The translations under genes and the position numbers were made by a program. A stretch of DNA of 64,000 nt from Paraburkholderia saeva (GTDB taxonomy: Bacteria > Pseudomonadota > Gammaproteobacteria > Burkholderiales > Burkholderiaceae): NCBI RefSeq assembly GCF_907164555.1, contig NZ_CAJQZC010000013.1:62001-126000 (forward strand), given 5' to 3'. The notes beneath the pieces are model-generated. The model was given only the letters and a program-made list of their open reading frames with translations, ran no database searches and was not told the origin of the DNA. Of this stretch, positions 17,683 through 24,993 are shown one piece after another (the stretch's first letter is position 1; each line of letters opens with the position of its first letter).

Positions 17683-17696
17683 AGAACGATCGTTCT
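17683..17696. promoter_or_regulatory. TetR operator palindrome
   Basis: AGAACGATCGTTCT is a perfect 14-bp palindrome immediately before the TetR-DUF1348 operon. This is the typical form and place of a self-repressor site for this TetR group. Confidence 0.65.
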
Positions 17697-17797
17697 CCAT
17701 TGTCAAGTTTTCGATAGGGCCGCCCGCCGTCGATGGAACCTGGCTGGCGCTCCGCGCTTGCGTTATGGTGATGCTCTTCGAACTACGGATCGACGAC

Positions 17798-18448
17798 ATG
17801 CGGACATTCACGCTACGCGCAGCACTTACGCGCGCGTTCCTGCTCACGGCGCTTGCTACGGCAGCGGCCTGCACGCCACTTCAGGTGGTGACGCACACGG
17901 TCAGCACGACGGAGACGCGCGTGCCTGTCGGACGGTACACGCTCGATCCGAACCATTGCAGCATCACGTTCGATATCGATCACTTCAAGTATTCGCGCTT
18001 TACGATGCGATTCGATCGAAAAACCGCACAGCTCGACTGGAACCCTGGCGGGCTGGATAAAAGCGCGGTGACGGTTTCGATCGATGCGTCGAGCCTCGAC
18101 ACGAACGTGCCGATTCTCGACAGGATGGTAAAGAGTGACCAGATGCTGGATGTTGCGCGCTACCCGGAAATCCGTTTCGTGAGCACGCGCTTTGAGCGCA
18201 CCGGCGATTCACGCGGAACGCTCACCGGCGATCTGACGATTCACGGCGCCACACAACCGGTCACGCTCGATGTGACGTTCAACGGCTTCGCACCCGACCC
18301 GCTGACGAAGCAGGACACGCTCGGATTTTCAGCGGAAGGCCGCTTCAGCCGTTCGAAATTTGGACTGTCGACGTGGTACCCGGCCGTGGGCGATGACGTG
18401 CATGTGCGAATCCAGGCGGAGTTCGTGAAGCCGCCTGCGGGGGGTTGA
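17798..18448 (+). CDS. YceI-family lipoprotein
   Basis: A 216-residue protein. The signal peptide ends in a lipobox (ATAAAC, cysteine at about residue 26), so it is probably an outer-membrane lipoprotein. The YceI lipocalin-like domain is clear: YTLDPNHCSITFDIDHFKYS, LDTNVPILDRMVKSDQMLD, YPEIRFVST and GDLTIHGATQPVTLDVTFNG. YceI proteins bind isoprenoid-type lipids. ATG 17798 gives the proper signal peptide; an ATG at 17765 would add 11 acidic/hydrophobic residues. Confidence 0.85.
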   Translation: MRTFTLRAALTRAFLLTALATAAACTPLQVVTHTVSTTETRVPVGRYTLDPNHCSITFDIDHFKYSRFTMRFDRKTAQLDWNPGGLDKSAVTVSIDASSLDTNVPILDRMVKSDQMLDVARYPEIRFVSTRFERTGDSRGTLTGDLTIHGATQPVTLDVTFNGFAPDPLTKQDTLGFSAEGRFSRSKFGLSTWYPAVGDDVHVRIQAEFVKPPAGG

Positions 18449-18521
18449 GCCTGACCGGTTTTGCGGGTTTGGACCTTACGTTTATCCTGGCGTGCAGGCC
18501 CAGGCGCGTGTAAGGAACATG

Positions 18522-18551
18522 CGTAGCGCTGGATGCACATCCAGCGCTACG
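18522..18551. terminator. Hairpin between convergent yceI-type gene and tdh
   Basis: CGTAGCGCTGGATG and its exact reverse complement are separated by two bases, making a near-perfect 30-base palindrome between two convergent genes. There is no T-run, so it is a terminator candidate by position and structure only. Confidence 0.45.
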
Positions 18552-18574
18552 TGAGCCGACAACGGCTCAAAGGC

Positions 18575-19606
18575 TCACGCGGCCGTCCAGTCCAGGATGA
18601 CCTTGCCGCTTTCGCCGGAGAGCATCGTCGCGAAGGCGCGTTCGTAGTCGTCGACCGGAAAACGATGCGTGAGGATCGGCGACAGATCCAGCCCGCTTTG
18701 CAGCATCGCCACCATCTTGTACCAGGTCTCGAACATCTCGCGACCATAGATACCCTTGATCTCAAGACCCTTGAAAATGACCTGGGTCCAGTCGATTGCG
18801 GTTTGCGCCGGCGGGATACCGAGGAGCGCAATCTTGCCGCCGTGGTTCATCGCTTCGAGCATGCTGGTGAACGCGCTCGGCACACCCGACATTTCGAGCC
18901 CAACGTCGAAACCTTCGGTCATGCGAAGCTCATCCATGACGTCGCGCAGCGATTTGTTTGAAACATTGACCGCTCGCGTCGCACCCATTTTTCGCGCAAG
19001 CTCGAGGCGATAGTCGTTGATGTCGGTAATCACGACATTGCGCGCGCCGACATGTTTCGCAATCGCGACCGCCATGATGCCAATCGGCCCCGCCCCGGTG
19101 ATCAGCACGTCCTCGCCAACCAGGTTGAACGAAAGCGCCGTGTGCGTTGCGTTGCCGAACGGATCGAAGATCGCGGCGAGATCATCGGAGATTTCCGGCG
19201 GGATCTTGAACGCGTTGAACGCCGGAATGACGAGATACTCGGCGAACGCACCCTCGCGATTCACGCCGACGCCGACCGTATTGCGACACAGATGACGGCG
19301 GCCCGCACGGCAGTTGCGACATAAGCCGCACGTAATATGGCCTTCGCCGGAAACACGGTCGCCAATGGCAAAGCCGCGCACTTCCTGCCCCATCTCGACG
19401 ATTTCGCCGACGTATTCATGTCCGACGTGCATCGGCACGGGAATCGTCTTCTGCGCCCAGTCATCCCATTTCCAGATGTGAATGTCCGTGCCGCAGATCG
19501 CGGTGCGCGTGATGCGGATCATCACGTCGTTGTGACCGACTTCAGGTTTTTTCACGCGCGTGAGTGTGAGGCCGGGCGCGCGTTCGAGTTTCGCAAGTGC
19601 TTTCAT
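18575..19606 (-). CDS. tdh: L-threonine 3-dehydrogenase
   Basis: A 343-residue zinc MDR dehydrogenase that oxidises threonine to 2-amino-3-ketobutyrate with NAD+. Seen: catalytic zinc region AICGTDIHIWKWD, the structural zinc cysteines CGLCRNCRAGRRHLC, DPFGNATHTALSF and the Rossmann motif GAGPIGIMAVAIAKH. Its start is 14 bases after the kbl stop, so kbl-tdh is one transcript. A longer in-frame extension over kbl is an artefact. Confidence 0.96.
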   Translation of the reverse strand: MKALAKLERAPGLTLTRVKKPEVGHNDVMIRITRTAICGTDIHIWKWDDWAQKTIPVPMHVGHEYVGEIVEMGQEVRGFAIGDRVSGEGHITCGLCRNCRAGRRHLCRNTVGVGVNREGAFAEYLVIPAFNAFKIPPEISDDLAAIFDPFGNATHTALSFNLVGEDVLITGAGPIGIMAVAIAKHVGARNVVITDINDYRLELARKMGATRAVNVSNKSLRDVMDELRMTEGFDVGLEMSGVPSAFTSMLEAMNHGGKIALLGIPPAQTAIDWTQVIFKGLEIKGIYGREMFETWYKMVAMLQSGLDLSPILTHRFPVDDYERAFATMLSGESGKVILDWTAA

Positions 19607-19620
19607 GTGACGGGCTCCGT

Positions 19621-20820
19621 TCAGATCACGCCAAGGGCTTTGCCGACGCGCGCGAATGCATCGACGGCGCGATCGATCTGCGCCGGCGTGTGCGCCGCGC
19701 TCATCTGCGTGCGGATACGCGCGCGGCCCTTTGGCACGACTGGAAACGAGAAGCCGATGACATAGACACCTTCGTGCAGCAGCGCGTCGGCCATGCGTGA
19801 CGCAAGCTGCGCGTCGCCGAGCATCACCGGGATAATCGGATGCTCGCCCGGGACGAGCGTGAAACCGAGCGCGCTCATGGCGCGGCGAAAATGCGCGCCG
19901 TTTGCACGGACCTGTTCGCGCAGCTTCGCGCCTTCTTCGCTGGCAAGCAGGTCGAGCACCTTTAGGGAAGCCGCGGCGATGCTGGGGGTCAACGTGTTGG
20001 AAAACAGGTACGGACGCGAGCGCTGCCGCAGCAGCTCGATGACTTCCCTGCGCGCGGCCACATAGCCACCCGATGCACCACCGAGCGCCTTGCCGAGGGT
20101 TCCGGTGATGATGTCGACGCGCGAGAGCACGCCGCAATGTTCCGGCGTGCCACGGCCGTTTTCGCCGATGAAACCGACCGCGTGCGAATCGTCCACCATC
20201 ACGAGTGCACCGTACTGATCCGCCAGATCGCAGATGCCCGCGAGGTCGGCGATGATGCCGTCCATCGAAAACACGCCGTCGGTGGCGATCAGCTTGAATC
20301 GCGCGCCCGCGGCGTCGGCTTCCCGCAACTTCGCTTCGAGATCGGCGAGATCATTGTTGCGGTAGCGGAAACGCTTTGCCTTCGACAGACGCACGCCGTC
20401 AATGATGCTGGCGTGATTCAGTTCATCGCTGATGATCGCGTCGGATTCGTCGAGCAGCGTTTCGAACAGACCGCCGTTCGCATCGAAGCAGCTGGAGTAC
20501 AGAATGCAGTCGTCCGTCTGCAGGAATCGGGCGATCTCGCGCTCCAGATCCTTGTGCACGGTCTGCGTGCCGCAGATGAAACGGACCGAGGCCATGCCAA
20601 ATCCATCGCGGTCGAGTCCGCTTTTTGCGGCGGCCACGAGCCGCGGATCGTTCGCGAGGCCCAGGTAGTTGTTGGCGCAGAAGTTCAGCACTTCGGCGCC
20701 GCCTTCCAGGCGGACGTCGGCGGACTGCGGACTGGCGATCACGCGCTCGGTCTTGTAAAAGCCGTCGCTGCGAATCTGCTCAACCGTGCTGCGCAGATGG
20801 GCAAGAAAGGGTTCACGCAT
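19621..20820 (-). CDS. kbl: Glycine C-acetyltransferase (2-amino-3-ketobutyrate CoA ligase)
   Basis: A 399-residue PLP alpha-oxoamine synthase that cleaves 2-amino-3-ketobutyrate with CoA to glycine and acetyl-CoA. The PLP lysine lies in IITGTLGKALGGASGGYV; MVDDSHAVGFIGENGRG and FCANNYLGLANDPRLV are family hallmarks. First gene of kbl-tdh, divergent from an XRE-cupin regulator that probably controls the pair. Confidence 0.96.
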   Translation of the reverse strand: MREPFLAHLRSTVEQIRSDGFYKTERVIASPQSADVRLEGGAEVLNFCANNYLGLANDPRLVAAAKSGLDRDGFGMASVRFICGTQTVHKDLEREIARFLQTDDCILYSSCFDANGGLFETLLDESDAIISDELNHASIIDGVRLSKAKRFRYRNNDLADLEAKLREADAAGARFKLIATDGVFSMDGIIADLAGICDLADQYGALVMVDDSHAVGFIGENGRGTPEHCGVLSRVDIITGTLGKALGGASGGYVAARREVIELLRQRSRPYLFSNTLTPSIAAASLKVLDLLASEEGAKLREQVRANGAHFRRAMSALGFTLVPGEHPIIPVMLGDAQLASRMADALLHEGVYVIGFSFPVVPKGRARIRTQMSAAHTPAQIDRAVDAFARVGKALGVI

Positions 20821-20923
20821 GAATCAGGCTCCAGGATGGCCCGGCGGATCACGCCGTGGCATTAGCTCGCGGACCGGCAGCCTGTTATAGTCGGCTGTCA
20901 GCTTTACCGGATTAATTCGATTT

Positions 20924-20950
20924 TTCGAACCTATGTTCGGTATGTCGAAC
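20924..20950. promoter_or_regulatory. Candidate operator between kbl-tdh and the XRE-cupin regulator
   Basis: TCGAAC occurs at 20925-20930 and 20945-20950, exactly 20 bases apart, with an inverted GTTCG at 20935-20939. CGAAC-N4-GTTCG (20926-20939) is a perfect inverted repeat. It lies in the divergent gap and suits a dimeric HTH regulator. Confidence 0.5.
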
Positions 20951-20973
20951 AACTTTAAACGATAGGCCAAACG

Positions 20974-21600
20974 ATGGCAAGTTCCGCAACGCGTCGCACT
21001 TCGACGACATCCGCTCCCACGACCGGTGTGCAGACTGCCGCGATAGTTGCAGCGCCGCCACGCGTGGGCGAGCAGATCCAGCGCCTGCGAAGCGAACGGC
21101 GCATGACGCTCGACGATCTCTCGCGCGCGGCGGGCGTTTCGAAATCGATGCTCTCGGAAATCGAACGGGACAAGGCGAATCCGACCATTGCGGTCGCGTG
21201 GCGTCTCACGAATGCCCTTGGCGTCAGCCTCGATTCGTTGTTCGCCCAACAGAAGCCGCCAGAAGCCATCGCCGTATCCGGGCCCCATGACATTCCCACG
21301 TTGAGCGGTCACGATAGTCGCTACCAGTTGCGGGTGTGGGGGCCGATCGATCTCGCGGGCAAGTTCGAGTGGTACGAACTGACGCTGCAACCTGGCGGCG
21401 CACTCGTGTCGAATGCTCACGAGCCCGGCACGCGCGAGCACCTGACGGTGCTGAACGGCACCATTGAAATCGAGGCGGCCGGCACGAGCCGCAAGCTGAA
21501 GGCCGCCGATACGGCGCGCTATATCGCCGACGAACCGCACGCGATCCGCAACGCGGGAAAAGGCGAAGCCAAAGCGTTGCTGGTAGTGATTCACGGGTAA
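20974..21600 (+). CDS. XRE-family regulator with C-terminal cupin domain
   Basis: A 208-residue protein: flexible Ala/Thr-rich N-terminus, XRE helix-turn-helix at about 30-90 (IQRLRSERRMTLDDLSRAAG, then SKSMLSEIERDKANPTIAV), and a cupin sensor domain at about 125-208. Regulators of this type often control amino-acid or polyamine catabolism. It diverges from kbl, so threonine catabolism is the likely target; the ligand is unknown. Confidence 0.87.
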   Translation: MASSATRRTSTTSAPTTGVQTAAIVAAPPRVGEQIQRLRSERRMTLDDLSRAAGVSKSMLSEIERDKANPTIAVAWRLTNALGVSLDSLFAQQKPPEAIAVSGPHDIPTLSGHDSRYQLRVWGPIDLAGKFEWYELTLQPGGALVSNAHEPGTREHLTVLNGTIEIEAAGTSRKLKAADTARYIADEPHAIRNAGKGEAKALLVVIHG

Positions 21601-21683
21601 GCCTCCGCGCTCGGACAACGTCCTCACGATAGCGCAGTGGCAACAATCCGGCGCCTCGGCCGGATGGCCGAGGTTGCGCCAAC

Positions 21684-21703
21684 TACTGTATATTTGTACA
21701 GTA
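21684..21703. promoter_or_regulatory. LexA (SOS) box
   Basis: TACTGTATATTTGTACAGTA contains CTGT-N8-ACAG (21686-21701), the gamma/beta-proteobacterial LexA consensus, with matching flanks. It ends 24 bases before the start of the 128-residue gene and overlaps a candidate -10 (TACAGT, 21697-21702; TTGCGC at 21674-21679). Confidence 0.8.
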
Positions 21704-21727
21704 CTGGTGGATTGACCGGAGCCGAAG

Positions 21728-22114
21728 ATGAATCACCCAAACGACCATGACCTTGCCTCGTTGCGCTTCCAGGCGGCCGCGCGCGATCTGGAACACATCG
21801 TGCGCCACATCGCGGCGCGATACATCACCCAGCAGGTGCCACTGACCTGGCGTCTACTGCACGCAATCGAAGCGGAGGCGCTCGCCGACCTCGGCTTTGC
21901 GAGCCGTCACGACGCGTTTCTGCTCCTCCTGTTTCAGCGTCCCGACAACCTGCCTTATCCAGAAACTGACGAAACCGTGGATTTCGGAACATCGAACGCA
22001 TTGCCGGCGGTGTTCGCGTTTGCGGTCAACGCTTATGAAGAGGCGCATGCCGCTGCGATGCAATCCGCAGGCAGGAGAGCGGCGGTGATTCGCCCGCGCG
22101 CCTGGGGCGGTTAG
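21728..22114 (+). CDS. Unknown protein under probable SOS control
   Basis: A 128-residue soluble, His/Ala-rich, mostly helical protein with no family I recognise; acidic centre (PYPETDETVDFGTSNAL) and basic C-terminus. ATG 21728 follows CCGGAG. The LexA box directly upstream implies induction by DNA damage. It lies just before the origin module, transcribed toward it. Confidence 0.7.
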   Translation: MNHPNDHDLASLRFQAAARDLEHIVRHIAARYITQQVPLTWRLLHAIEAEALADLGFASRHDAFLLLLFQRPDNLPYPETDETVDFGTSNALPAVFAFAVNAYEEAHAAAMQSAGRRAAVIRPRAWGG

Positions 22115-22216
22115 CCGGCGAAAGCCGTCCGTTTTCGTTGCATTGGGGAACAGCGCCTGGAATGGAAACCGATGACTGAATAACCTACACTTCACGCAAC
22201 TAACAGATATTCAGTC

Positions 22217-23251
22217 ATGGCCACTTCACCACCCTCGTCGCAAACGCAACGGCAACCGGCAGGCACCGACCTGTTCGACCAGCAGCGCGAAGACTGGCGA
22301 CGCGATCCTCGCATTGCGTTCGACACCTGGCTAGCGGGTCAACAGTTCCGGCGCTCATCGGCCGAAGTGTATCGAGCGCAGTGGGGATTATTTCTCGACT
22401 GGCTGCAGGTTCGCCGCAAAAGTTTGACGACCGTCGATATGCAAACGATCGCCGATTTCGTCGCAGGCCTCGACATACGCAAACCGCAGCGTGTCCGCTA
22501 TTTGAGGCTGATCGAGCGCGTGCTCGATCACGTCCGTGAAATCGAACTCGCTTCGACCAATCCTGCGCGCTTCATTGCTCAGGATGGAGACGCAGCGTGG
22601 CGGAACGCGCGGGACAATGAGCCGACCGGATTTCTCACTTCGGTCGAGCGGTCTCTTCTGGTTGCGCATCTATTCTCGCCACTCGCTGATCTTTCAGTTG
22701 CCGCGCGATGGCGCGAGCGTCGCGACCGCGCATTGATCGCGGTGTTTCTGGGCGGAGGAATCAAGACCGGCGAAGCGCGAACGCTCACCATTAGTTGCGT
22801 AAATCCTGGTTCACAGTGGGTTCTGGTGGAGGCGGCGAATCCCACCTTCACGCGGCGCACCCGGCTTTCGCCGTTCGCCGTCGCTGTCATGGATGCGTGG
22901 CTTGCCGAGCGGCATCTGTCTGAACTGGCCGGCAATCTTGTTTTTCCCGCTTCGCCTTCGGGACGGCCAATGCATAAGGCCACCATGTTGCGATCGGTCG
23001 ACGCGTTGATTGAAGCCGCGGGCATTTCGAACGCCCGCGCGGCACGCGCCAGCCCGCATACGTTGCGCAATACCTTTGCTGCCGATCTGTTCGAAGCTGG
23101 GGTTGAACCGGAACTCGTGGGTCAGTGGCTCGGATTCATGCAACCTGTCTCTTCGAACCGACTGCATCGTGCGTGGCGAGACTGGATGAACCAGCAGGAC
23201 ACGGATGCATACGATGTTCCGGATCCGGCCTCATCGGCACGTCCGATCTAG
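22217..23251 (+). CDS. Tyrosine-recombinase-fold protein with degenerate active site
   Basis: A 344-residue protein with a SAM-like N-terminal core-binding domain (about 35-125) and a C-terminal catalytic-fold domain. Box II is present (SPHTLRNTFAADLFEAGVEPELVGQWLG, with His281 and Arg284). However, the first catalytic arginine is Lys183 (GGGIKTGEARTL), the His/Trp position after LG is Phe307, and no tyrosine lies where the nucleophile should be (LGFMQPVSSNRLHRAWRDWM). It probably binds DNA without strand exchange. It is next to the origin module, on the left of a KfrA-like gene. Confidence 0.75.
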   Translation: MATSPPSSQTQRQPAGTDLFDQQREDWRRDPRIAFDTWLAGQQFRRSSAEVYRAQWGLFLDWLQVRRKSLTTVDMQTIADFVAGLDIRKPQRVRYLRLIERVLDHVREIELASTNPARFIAQDGDAAWRNARDNEPTGFLTSVERSLLVAHLFSPLADLSVAARWRERRDRALIAVFLGGGIKTGEARTLTISCVNPGSQWVLVEAANPTFTRRTRLSPFAVAVMDAWLAERHLSELAGNLVFPASPSGRPMHKATMLRSVDALIEAAGISNARAARASPHTLRNTFAADLFEAGVEPELVGQWLGFMQPVSSNRLHRAWRDWMNQQDTDAYDVPDPASSARPI

Positions 23252-23290
23252 CCGTCTCGCCCGCCGGGCCGGGCACATACCCATTCCCGG

Positions 23291-23332
23291 CCCCGGAAAA
23301 CCCTCACCTGCCGGCTCCCGAAACAGCTCACC
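23291..23332 (-). repeat. Pair of oriC2-type iterons between the recombinase-like and KfrA-like genes
   Basis: Minus strand: 23315-23332 reads GGTGAG-CTGTTT-CGGGAG (exact consensus); 23291-23308 reads GGTGAG-GGTTTT-CCGGGG (weaker). Starts are 24 bases apart. They lie in the convergent 144-base gap and are inverse to the main array. Confidence 0.7.
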
Positions 23333-23395
23333 GCTATCGCAGGCGGGTTCCAACCCGATGGATAGCGCGTTGACGTTTTCTGTCGCACCCAACAT

Positions 23396-24607
23396 TCAGT
23401 TCGTGGCCGGAGCGGAAACGGTCTCTATCGACAGAAAGCGGGCCACCGCCTGGAGTCTGGAATCGCCCATGCCCGACGAATGCTCACATTCCGGACACTG
23501 CAACTCAAAACGGCGATCGACCTGCGACAACTCCGGCTCCCCGTCGCCGCATTTCGGGCAATGAAGCGGAAGGGCCACCTGAGTGTCTGCGAGGGTGCCG
23601 ATCGCGCGTAGTTCGTCGGATGTCAGGCGGCCGGCGCCGGCCAGCGCGCAGAGCAAATCGGCGATGGCGGGATCGATACCTTCCTGCGAACGCAAGGTTG
23701 CCACTTCTTTGCTCAATGCATCGATTTCGTCGGATTGCTCGCGCACCTGCGCGTCCAGACGGTCGCCCCGTGCTTTCGATGAAGCAATCTGCTGAATAAA
23801 GTCGAATTCCTTGCGGCTCGCATCACGCACGCCGGACTGGTACGCCGCCGCCATAGTGCGCAACGAATCGAGCTCGACCAGCATCGGCTTCACCCGACGC
23901 TCCGCTTCCGCGACCGCGTCCTTGATCTGCTGCGCATAATGCTCCGTGCTCTGACGCATGTCCGCGTGTAACGCATCGATGCGATCGCGCAACCCGGCAT
24001 TGGTCGCCTGTTCAGTATCGAGGCGCTTGCGAAGTGCTTCGGTTTCGGCTTCGAGACGTCGGACCATAGCCTGCAGACTTTCCTGATGCGCGGATCCGTG
24101 AGAATTCGCAGCGGCAAGCTCCGTTTCCAGTTCACGGATGCGGTTCCACGCGGCGTCAGCGCGAATTTCTGCACGTTCGATCGCTTCTTCCGACGCCTCA
24201 AGCCGTATTTCCGCCTCGCGAGTTTTCTGTTCCGCAGCTTCGACCTGACGTTGCATCGCCGCGCGATCTTCATCAAGCGTCGAGCGCGCGTGGGTCATTG
24301 CCGCCTGGAACAGCTCACCTAACAGTTCACCGGCACGATCTTCGAGCGCCTTCGGTATTGCACCCGCGCCGACGCGTACCTTCGATGCACCCCGAATCCG
24401 CTCCCAGAAACTGTCGATGTCTTTAGGAATATCGCTTGCGCTGCCGGTCTGGGTCAGCTCACGCACCGTCGCCATCGAAGGACGGATACCCAGGTCAAAA
24501 AAAAGCCGCTTGCATGCGTGAAGCGACAGTTCCTGACGGCGTGCGCCGTTTGCGCGCATCTGCTCGAGTTCCTGGCGAATCGCCAGACGTTCTTCATCTG
24601 AATTCAT
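23396..24607 (-). CDS. KfrA-like coiled-coil DNA-binding protein with zinc ribbon
   Basis: A 403-residue protein. The N-terminus carries a KfrA_N-type DNA-binding domain (about 25-85: LSLHACKRLFFDLGIRPSMA, VRELTQTGSASDIPKDIDSFW). Residues about 90-320 are one long coiled coil rich in Glu, Arg, Ala and Gln. The C-terminus has a zinc ribbon with Cys350, Cys353, Cys371 and Cys374 (CPKC and CPEC). KfrA of IncP plasmids forms filaments that help segregation and represses its own gene. The origin-side location suggests a role in chromosome 2 maintenance. Confidence 0.8.
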   Translation of the reverse strand: MNSDEERLAIRQELEQMRANGARRQELSLHACKRLFFDLGIRPSMATVRELTQTGSASDIPKDIDSFWERIRGASKVRVGAGAIPKALEDRAGELLGELFQAAMTHARSTLDEDRAAMQRQVEAAEQKTREAEIRLEASEEAIERAEIRADAAWNRIRELETELAAANSHGSAHQESLQAMVRRLEAETEALRKRLDTEQATNAGLRDRIDALHADMRQSTEHYAQQIKDAVAEAERRVKPMLVELDSLRTMAAAYQSGVRDASRKEFDFIQQIASSKARGDRLDAQVREQSDEIDALSKEVATLRSQEGIDPAIADLLCALAGAGRLTSDELRAIGTLADTQVALPLHCPKCGDGEPELSQVDRRFELQCPECEHSSGMGDSRLQAVARFLSIETVSAPATN

Positions 24608-24957
24608 TCATGCCTCGATGGAGCTGCGATCCAGCGAATCATAACAATTTACGTAGTAAACAATACGAATTTATGTTCTCGACTGGTGTCGTGAGTAAAC
24701 GGAGCATCAAGTCGTGTCTTTATCGCGTGTGAGGCTCCATGTGGGCGATTTTCCGTGAAACAAATCGAAGAATAGCCAATAAGCGTCTGTAAATAAAGGA
24801 AATTCTGCCCTTTTTGGAAAAGTCGGGACTGTTTCACGAAGCGCAATGGTGGGCGCGGTTTTGACGTCCGGAAATTTTTCCGGAGGCACCGCAGGTTCTC
24901 GTTGAGAGTATTAGAAGTAAACACCCTTGAACCTAGGTTAAAAACGTTAACGCCATG
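24608..24957. other. AT-richer region between the KfrA-like gene and the iteron array
   Basis: No gene. It is the most AT-rich stretch of the module and so a candidate unwinding region. It holds a perfect inverted repeat TTTAC-GTA-GTAAA (24648-24660), 40 bases before the KfrA-like start, which is a likely autoregulatory site. It also holds CGTGAAACA (24754-24762) and its exact reverse complement TGTTTCACG (24830-24838), and GTAAACACCCTT (24917-24928), which recurs at 26349-26360. Confidence 0.5.
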
Positions 24958-24984
24958 GCAAAGCCTTACCTGGTAAGGCTTTGC
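24958..24984. repeat. 27-base perfect palindrome at the left end of the iteron array
   Basis: A 13-base arm (24958-24970, starting GCAAAGCC) is followed by one base and its exact reverse complement (24972-24984). The right arm with its flank reads GGTAAG-GCTTTG-CGGGCG, an iteron variant, so the palindrome may be two opposed initiator half-sites. Confidence 0.7.
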
Positions 24985-24993
24985 GGGCGGTGA

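Noticed and set aside
22217..23251. Integrase as evidence of a prophage or genomic island
   Set aside because: The active site is degenerate, there are no att-like repeats or tRNA nearby and no phage genes; the neighbours are replication genes.
24308..24325. Iteron-like sequence (GGTGAG-CTGTTC-CAGGCG on the minus strand)
   Set aside because: It lies inside the KfrA-like coding sequence and the second half is poor; it may be chance, so it was not counted with the dispersed set.
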